Source: Voacanga thouarsii (Eukaryota > Streptophyta > Magnoliopsida > Gentianales > Apocynaceae). From it: a DNA stretch of 64,000 nt. Where the stretch lies: assembly GCA_026120185.1 (NCBI GenBank), contig JANUWF010000008.1, positions 5,704,001 through 5,768,000 on the forward strand, written 5' to 3'. A program made the translations under genes and the position numbers. Numbering within the stretch: the stretch's first letter is position 1; each line of letters opens with the position of its first letter. Positions 57,700 to 64,000 of this stretch are shown here, in pieces. Under the pieces are notes generated by a model, which did not search any database, was not told the DNA's origin, and saw nothing but the letters and a program-made list of their open reading frames with translations.

Positions 57700-58880
57700 A
57701 CAGTGAGTCTCATATACGCAATCTCCACACTATATCAGTAATAAGGTACATAATCAAAAGAGAAAGCGTCCAGACCTAGACTGCTATCCTTGTGGTATTG
57801 TTTCCCTATCTGTAGGTTAACTCAACTTTGGATCCTACAAAATAATAAGATAAAAGATACGTGTGAGTAAAAAATCACCCAATGAGTCCTGTGTGTACCA
57901 GTGCTTTACAAAAATAGATAAAGTAAAGCAATATTGCGTTTTTGTCCTAAAATGGCGCTACGGAAAGTTTTTTTTTTTCCTTTTTCCACTGAAATTAATT
58001 CTAAAACTTTCTAAAAGAGTTTATTCAAAACTCAATCATTTTTGAAATTTTTTGTTTCAATTTCAAATCATTGCCCCAATTTTCAAATTACAGGCACTTC
58101 TTCAACAGAAGGTCGACCTGCATGTAAAGCTCATAAGGCTTCGCCTTTAGTGGCACGTCTTATTGTGCTAAGACCGCAGCCTACAACACTTGACTAAATG
58201 TTGCCGAAGGGTAAGTACACCGCAACATACTACCTAGAATGAATAAGTGTACCGTAGCACACTAAATATTTTACTTGCCATCATAAGCTAAGGGGTCCCA
58301 ATCCTAACGTCATTTACCATCGAGACGGCAAAGAGTTGAACGCTGCCGAGTGTCCTTGCCCGGCATTCAATGAATGACTCAAAGGTAAGATGCGCTATCA
58401 AGCGCGACAAATGCCATGTGCTAAATGACTAGCAAGGACGACTCATCTCAATGTCCTATCACCCCATTCAAAGTAAGGCAATCCCTAGAACTAGGCTAGG
58501 TTACTAGGATTGTCTAACTCTAACGTAGGCTAGTACAAATATCAAAGTCCTTACTGAGTATTCAACGTTCTAATACTAATCTTTACTGACTGATCTAGCC
58601 AGAGGGTTATTTGTTCCCGCAGGATTTCCAAATCAAACATTTTTGGGGCCAAAATATCATTTTCTAGAAATTGATCCCACTAACTTGTAAGTCAAATAAT
58701 TATTCTCATAGGCTTTGTAGGGCTAATCAATTCATTCCGTAGGTGCACCAGGCCAATAAAGTAGTTTTCAGGATCAAAATGTCATTTTCTAAAATTCAAT
58801 CTCATATCAAGAGATCATTTTCCAAAACCGTGTCAAAATAGGGTGAAAAGTTCTTTTCACACATTAAAACAAGTTTCCAA

Positions 58881-59275
58881 GAGTATTCAGGTCATTTTAC
58901 CCGTACCAGATCTTAAAAATCATCTCCAAGGGTATTCGGGTCATTTTTCCCATACCCGATTCCAAAAGGCTTCCCAAGGGTATTTGGGTCATTTTACCAT
59001 TACCTGATTTGAAAAGTGTTCACAAAATTTCCAATAAAGATATTTCGATCATTTGCCGAATACCCGATTCCAAAAAGTTTTCATAAAACATTTCAATAAG
59101 GACATTTGGATCATTTTCCAAATACCCGATTTCAAAAGGAACTTATTTCAAGAAATCTAGAATTCAAATCCTAAAAGAGGGTTAAATTCAAAGTTTTCAA
59201 TCATGTTTCTATAAAATGTTCCAATAAAGGCATTCTAGTCAATTCTTGAATACGCGATTCCAAAAATTGCCATTT
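58881..59275. repeat. Six tandem 50-65 bp repeats with palindromic core in LTR D
   Basis: Units begin near 58881, 58931, 58981, 59040, 59103 and 59230. The consensus is GTATTCGGGTCATTTTACC, then CATACCCGATTCCAAAA. GGGTATTCGGGT and its partner ACCCGAATACCC make each unit partly self-complementary. LTR C keeps about four decayed copies at 41720-41960. Confidence 0.8.
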
Positions 59276-59539
59276 TTCAAAAATCTCAAGTATTTAATCC
59301 AAAAGGACTAAATTCACAAAATTAGTGCTTTAATCATCCATTAGGATTCCAAGCCAATTATGATGTTCATTCGAGCCCAAGATGGAATAAAAATAAATCT
59401 TGCTCAAAAAAACCTTAAATATATTTAGGGATTTTCAAAACGGTGTAAAATGTAGCATGGAAATTAAAGCATTCTAGCTTTCAAAAGGTTTTATAAGTCA
59501 AAGGGACTCATCCCGTGTCCTAAATAAGCTTTTATCGTT

Positions 59540-59690
59540 CACGTGCCATTCGACTACCGTACGACCCATTTCCAACGTGTCGTTGGCCGTTTACTGATAA
59601 ACCTACATGAAATATCATTTTTATGTTTAGTTGTGTTTGGTCGAAAAGTAGCCGACGATTAGCCGACGTGTCTAACGAATAGCTGACGTC
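59540..59690. promoter_or_regulatory. Cluster of ABRE-, G-box- and DRE-like motifs in LTR D
   Basis: CACGTG at 59540-59545; ACGTGTC at 59575-59581, within the inverted repeat CCAACGTGTCGTTGG; GCCGAC at 59651-59656 and 59662-59667, the second overlapping ACGTGTC at 59666-59672; TGACGTC at 59684-59690. In plants these words are known ABA (ABRE), G-box and drought/cold (DRE/CRT) elements. Whether they work here is inference. LTR C has no such cluster in the matching part. Confidence 0.4.
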
Positions 59691-61440
59691 CAGTCGACAT
59701 GCCTGATGGTTAAGGAAACGCTCAACAATCATTCATGTCATTTTTTCGTCGTTTGTTCAATTGTTCCATTTTTCTTTTTCCATATCCTTCCTCTCTTCAT
59801 GAACAAGGAATTATCTTCATGTTTCTCATTCATTTCATCCCAAAATCACACAATTAATCGCTCTTAAGTTCATTTATTTCCCATCCAAAATTCTGGAATT
59901 CCTTTCTTGACACACAATTTTGTTTCGCTCATAATTTTCAATCCACAACTCCGATTGGGCTTCATTTTATGTCAAAACGCTCATATGATCCTCAAATACA
60001 CATATATGATTCCATTTCCACAATCTCAAAACTGTCAAGGAGATTCTAGGGCATAAACATCCCAGATTTTTCTTGTGTTTAACCCATTTTCACAAAACAA
60101 CTTCACCTACTTGTTTTTCGTGATATATAACATCTATCTAACACTTAATCCACTTCATTTCCCTTTCAAACAACTTTAATTCTTCAAGTTTTTAGGTTCA
60201 ATAAAGTCACTAAATTCCTACGCAAATAACACACAATCAACATCTATACTAAAAAAAAAACAATCATAATCTGTCTTCTTTAATGTTTAACTCCGTTTTC
60301 ATTCCGATTCTACCATCTTTCTTTGCAATTATGAATACCCCCTTGAATCACCATTCAAATACCCTTATTCACTATGCAAAATATAGCTTATAGATCTTCC
60401 ATTCAACTGCTACACACACTTGCACACACAAGGTCTCACATAGTACACAAGAATCACTTTGATCATCACAATTCTCATGTTTTCATGTTATAAATCGTAT
60501 CAAAATGATCACTGTAATGAAATCTACAACTTTAATTCTTGAAGCATAGGATTTTACCTTGTGTATGAGATGTTCTAGCTTGAATTTGCTCCAAGAATCT
60601 CCAAACTTTCAAGAACAACACTTTCTCTATCTTTTCCCAATTTTTTTCTTGATTTTCTCAATCGTTTTCTCTTATTTTCTCTCTTTTTCTTCTCTTCTCT
60701 TCTTCTTATTGTGGCTGCCGGTCTTTCAGCCTCCTCACCACCTCAAAATGGTCAAATTGAAGACCAATTAGCTTTCATTTCATTAGTTGTATGGTGGCCA
60801 CTTCACACATGTCAAAATCTCATTTTTCCACCTATTTTCTTTTATTTTATAAAACTTCTTTAATAATCTTTTCATGCATGAATATTCCATGCATCCTCTT
60901 ATTATTTAACACATGTCCTTGGCCACCAATCACAAAATGCCACACATACCATTTCTTTTAACAGCAATTTCACTTTTTCTCCGAAATAATCAAAATTCGG
61001 GGTCCGAAATGGAAAAAATTTTATTTTACCATTCAACTCCAAAAATTCCACTAAATTTATTGGTAATATTTAAATTCTTCAATTCTTTCTCAGTTTGGTC
61101 AAATTCGTGATCAAAATCGTCGGGGCGGTCAAAATGACGACAATGCTCCCAATAACCTAAATAACTTAATACATACCAAAGCGTGCATTTCATCGCACTG
61201 ATCGATTTTCATTCTCAGCGTACCCTCAAATTCTTATTTTATTAACAGTAGTAGCCTTCTGAAGATTTAGGGTATGAATAGAACAAATTCAATAATTACA
61301 TCCAGGTTCCAACAAAAATGTTATTATACCAAAATATTCATTTCATTATACTAATCATCTTTTGTTCTGGGCATTGATACAATTTCTCGTCCTATTAAAC
61401 GTAGTAGCCAATCGAAGGTTAAAATACAGGGTATTACACC

Positions 61441-61555
61441 ATGCCTTGAGATAATTCGTACTGGGCTTGCTTCCAGTCTACATTTTATAAGGTATCCTAG
61501 GTATTGACTTGGAAAGCACTAAGTTTAGAATATATGATATTGTTTCCAGAGCATA
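61441..61555 (-). pseudogene. pol: Copia element 2 integrase fragment between LTR D and the CACTA element
   Basis: Minus strand reads across the CACTA site as YALETISYILNLV, then KSIPRIPYKM, matching the copia integrase block in which ETAAYILNxVPSKSVxxTPYE is usual. It joins the 57519 side once LTR D is taken out. Confidence 0.8.
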
Positions 61556-62458
61556 CACTAAAAGAAAATTCATTATTAGCGACGAAAATTTGTGATGTTT
61601 ACTTAGTCGTAGCTAATTTGGATCGGAATAGTGACGACAAACAAAATTTCCAATTCAGATTTAATTTTTTTTTAAGATTTGTTAGTTAGCCATCGCTAAT
61701 CCCTCACTAATTAGCTAGATATTAGCTACGACATATGTAGTTAAACACCAATACTAAATGAATTGTTCAAATACCATTGCTAATTCGTCACTAAATTAGT
61801 GAGAGATTAGCTACGATCAATAATCCCTTGCTAAGGATTAGCTACGGCATGTGTGATTATATATTAATACTAAATAATTGTTAAAATGTCATCATTAATC
61901 CATCAGTAATTAGCGACAGATTATTACTCATCGCTAATCCGTCACAAATCTCTTGCAAATCCGTCTCTAATCTGCAAAAAAAATATACTGTATAATTAAT
62001 ATAAAGAACAAAAACCACAAGAATATCAATAACTAGGCTATTGATATCCACCACCAGGCTAATTTTATAATAGAAGAGTATCTCCCCTACAAAAAGGACA
62101 TTAGTTCGAGCCCCATGTCCGACTTAATCTCATAAAATTATCTGGCGGGTTGGGTCGGTTTAGGTCAGCTACCGAGTAGAAGCGGTTAGGCTAGGTCGAT
62201 AGCTAATTACCTTTTTTTAAAAAAATTAAAATTCGTTAGCCATCACTAAATTGCAAATTTAATTATAAATATCATTAATTAAATAGCCGTTGCTAAAATC
62301 TGTCACTAATCATTTTTCATCCCAAATCAGTGACGGATTTTAGTTCTATTACTATTTGCGATGCCAATTGTAGCGACGGTCAATATCCGTCCTAAAGTGG
62401 ATTAGCGACGGATTAGCAACGGATTTGACTGTCGCTAAATTACTTTTCTCTTGTAGTG
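61556..62458. mobile_element. Small non-autonomous CACTA element, TSD ata
   Basis: Left end CACTAAAAGAAAATTCATTA followed by TTAGCGACG. The right end, on the other strand, is CACTACAAGAGAAAAGTAAT followed by TTAGCGACAG. The 3-bp duplication ata is at 61553-61555 and 62459-62461, the length expected for CACTA elements. At 903 bp it contains no transposase. Subterminal motifs such as TTAGCGACGGATTAGCAACG, CGTCGCTAAT-like and CGTCACTAAT-like words are repeated in both directions. A GTTCGAGCC B-box-like word near 62104 is noted but not called a tRNA. Confidence 0.85.
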
Positions 62459-63498
62459 ATATCTCAAAAAATAAATAGAAAAATTTGTATGACTCGCCAT
62501 ACTTCTGACCATTTTCGTCAATGTTCTATATCTTCTTTCAGCTACTCTATTCTACTGGAGAGTCTCAAGTGTAGTTAATTGAGATAATATTTCATGATAT
62601 GCCAAGTGGTCGTTGAATTCACTAAGGAGATACTCTTCAGTATAATCTGATATTCGCTTCTTAATTAGTTTATCTATTTGACGCTTCACCTCAGCCTTAA
62701 ACTCCTTGAATTTATCAATGTAGTCAGATTTGCACCTTATCAAGTAACATAACCAAAACACATGTGATCTTCCATGAACGTAATAAAGTATTCATAACCT
62801 CCTCTAGGAGGCATAGACATAGGATTACAAATATCAATATGAACTAATTTTAGTATTTCCTTAGCCCTTTTTGCCTTTTGATTAAAGGATCTTTCAGTCA
62901 TTTTATTCATAAGATAAGATTCCCACTATGACCATTCTTCGAATTTCAATGAGTCCAATGACCCATTTTGGATTAACCTCTGAATACGATTAGGATTTAT
63001 ATGTCTCAATCTTACGTGCTATAAATATGTGTTATTTGATATTACCTTTCTCTTCTTATTAAGCTTCACCTAAGTATTATTTATTTGACGACTAATAGGA
63101 TTAACGTAGAAAAGATTGCCATACATGTTTTTGAAAAAAATAATTTCTTCATCTCTATAGATTAAAATACCAGAATGGCAAGAAACAAAATTCCTTGATT
63201 AATTAATCTTAAAACTAAAAACAAGTTTTGTGTAAAACTAGAAAACATATAAAATATCTCTCAAAACTAAAATCCTATTACAATTAAATAAAAGCTCCAA
63301 GTCTCCCATTGTTTTAGCCTACATTTGTGCTTCGTTGCCCACTCTAAATCCATACTCTCCTCTCCTGAGTCACCTTATTTTGCTAAACACCTGTAAGGAG
63401 TTACAGATATAGTTAGTGGCTCTAGAATTGATAATCTAAGTGGATGATGACCCGACCATCAAAATAGACTCTAGGTAAAGAGTAATATTTAAAAAGGA
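62459..63498 (-). pseudogene. pol: Copia element 2 protease end, pre-integrase and integrase core
   Basis: Minus strand, upstream to downstream: NSRATNYICNS (63400-63430, the copia protease motif DSGATNHVC with its catalytic aspartate and glycine changed), LRDILYVF, VRLRHINPNRIQRLI and KMTERSFNQKAKRAKEILKLVHIDI (pre-integrase domain and start of integrase, the HIDI aspartate being the first catalytic one), then DKFKEFKAEVKRQIDKLIKK (62761-62640) and EYLLSEFNDHLAYHEILSQLT. Stops and frame changes are frequent. The insertion of an Athila/Tat LTR at 63499 removes what lies upstream from view. Confidence 0.85.
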
Positions 63499-64000
63499 TG
63501 ATGCGTTAATTTTGGGTATATAAAATCATCAAATTTAAATCCATCACTTAATCAAGTTTTAATTAAAACATTCCATCCCAAAATACACATGTGAGCCAGT
63601 ATACTCATTGCAAGTATAGTACAGGGAATTAGCAAGTATCGATCCTCAAAGGTACAAGTACACACTAATCACTTTTCTTTTATTGTTTAAACGACATAAA
63701 TAAAATGAGAAAATAATAAAAAGAAAAACTAAAGAAACATATACAACTCAAGGATGTATGTTTATGTAATTTAGACAAGTACCCTAGAAAACCTAACAAT
63801 GACCTACTTAACAACTCTCTCAATTCATCATCAACTTGACATCATGAAGGAATATAAAGTAAAGTTCAATCGTTTCCCAAGTCATGAATTCACTTATATA
63901 GACTCTACTTTTTTCCCAATTTATAGAATCATTACCCTTTGATTAATTTAGCAGATTTCCCAATCAAACCAACATAAACAAACGATGCATTAAACACAAT
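63499..64000 (-). mobile_element. Athila/Tat-type LTR, 3' end, running off the window
   Basis: Starts TGATGCGTTAATTTTGGG and continues with ACGAGCA/GTGAGCCAGTATACTCATTG and GGGAATTAGCAAGTATCGATCC, colinear with the first 500 bp (plus coordinates) of the LTRs at 18684 and 25701. The 5 bp before it are aagga. Its other end is outside the window, so solo or full-length cannot be told. Confidence 0.9.

Larger units (their letters stand above)
57520..61440 (-). mobile_element. Solo LTR D of the ~4-kb LTR family, TSD ccatg
   Basis: Plus coordinates run from TGTAACACCCCTAC to CAGGGTATTACA, 3921 bp. The perfect duplication ccatg is at 57515-57519 and 61441-61445. The copia pol frame continues across the excised LTR. 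Orientation is minus, from the GGGGTCTTTATAAT block at 57596 (reverse of ATAAAGACCCC). It shares with LTR C the AGTATTCAACGTT block, the AGGACGACTCATC..TGTCCTATCACCCC stretch and the CGAATACCC-type repeats. Between 59540 and 59690 several CpG-containing ABRE/DRE-like words cluster. No coding domains. Confidence 0.92.
53785..63498 (-). mobile_element. Ty1-copia element 2, decayed and split by four later insertions
   Basis: Sense order (minus): protease and pre-integrase region (63498-62800), integrase (62761-62459, 61555-61446, then 57519 on), reverse transcriptase (to about 56136), then directly a 3' LTR of the 11229/13928 type (56133-55355 and 53936-53785). The RNase H domain and the start of the 3' LTR are deleted at the 56133 join. 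Later insertions are a solo Athila/Tat LTR (53937), solo LTR D (57520), a CACTA element (61556) and the LTR at 63499. The reading of pol is colinear across each insertion once it is taken out, which confirms the borders. Confidence 0.85.

Overview
This is AT-rich plant nuclear DNA, almost certainly from a eudicot, and it reads as repeat-dense heterochromatin rather than a gene-bearing region. The evidence is the mix of repeats: Ty1-copia pol genes with Met-tRNA primer sites, Ty3-gypsy gag of the Athila/Tat type with an Asp-tRNA-like primer site, long (about 4 kb) LTRs with a Met-tRNA primer site as in Tekay-like chromoviruses, CACTA ends, and abundant microsatellites. I see no intact host gene, no rRNA, no convincing functional tRNA gene and no prokaryotic features. 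Every long reading frame is a decayed transposon piece.

Layout. 1-2777: a transposase-like fragment and otherwise featureless DNA with one weak candidate host-gene fragment. 2778-6945: a solo LTR of 4.17 kb with perfect target duplication tttgt. 6946-10205: a CACTA-associated array of ten ~150-bp units and a CACTA end. 10206-15629: two direct copies of a copia-type LTR-plus-leader unit without coding sequence. 15774-28302: a ~4 kb LTR (plus) split by an 8.4-kb Athila/Tat-type element (minus, 18684-27122) that has gag and a 'putative plant transposon protein'-like ORF but no pol. 28303-31705: gag debris, a second CACTA end and a tandem hairpin array. 31860-47200: a second element carrying the same transposon-protein ORF. 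It is split by a copia element (33426-46032, duplication ccatc), which holds a solo LTR (34752-43053), which in turn holds another solo LTR (36506-40844, duplication aatga). 47200-53784: a gypsy integrase/RNase H fragment and a ~3.8-kb LTR with primer site. 53785-63498: a second copia element (minus), split by a solo Athila/Tat LTR (53937-55349, gttca), a solo ~3.9-kb LTR (57520-61440, ccatg) and a small CACTA element (61556-62458, ata). 63499-64000: the start of a further Athila/Tat LTR.

The nesting gives a relative insertion order. Four solo LTRs of the ~4-kb class plus one solo Athila/Tat LTR show that LTR-LTR recombination has removed much internal sequence. The best candidates for something poorly described are: the pol-less gag plus transposon-protein-ORF elements with two polypurine-like blocks and a duplicated 3' region; a four-unit array of 72-bp hairpins; a CACTA family carrying a 150-bp minisatellite; and LTRs with a tRNA-like pol III box pair or an ABRE/DRE-like motif cluster. 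All comparisons were made by eye on this sequence. No alignment or database search was run.
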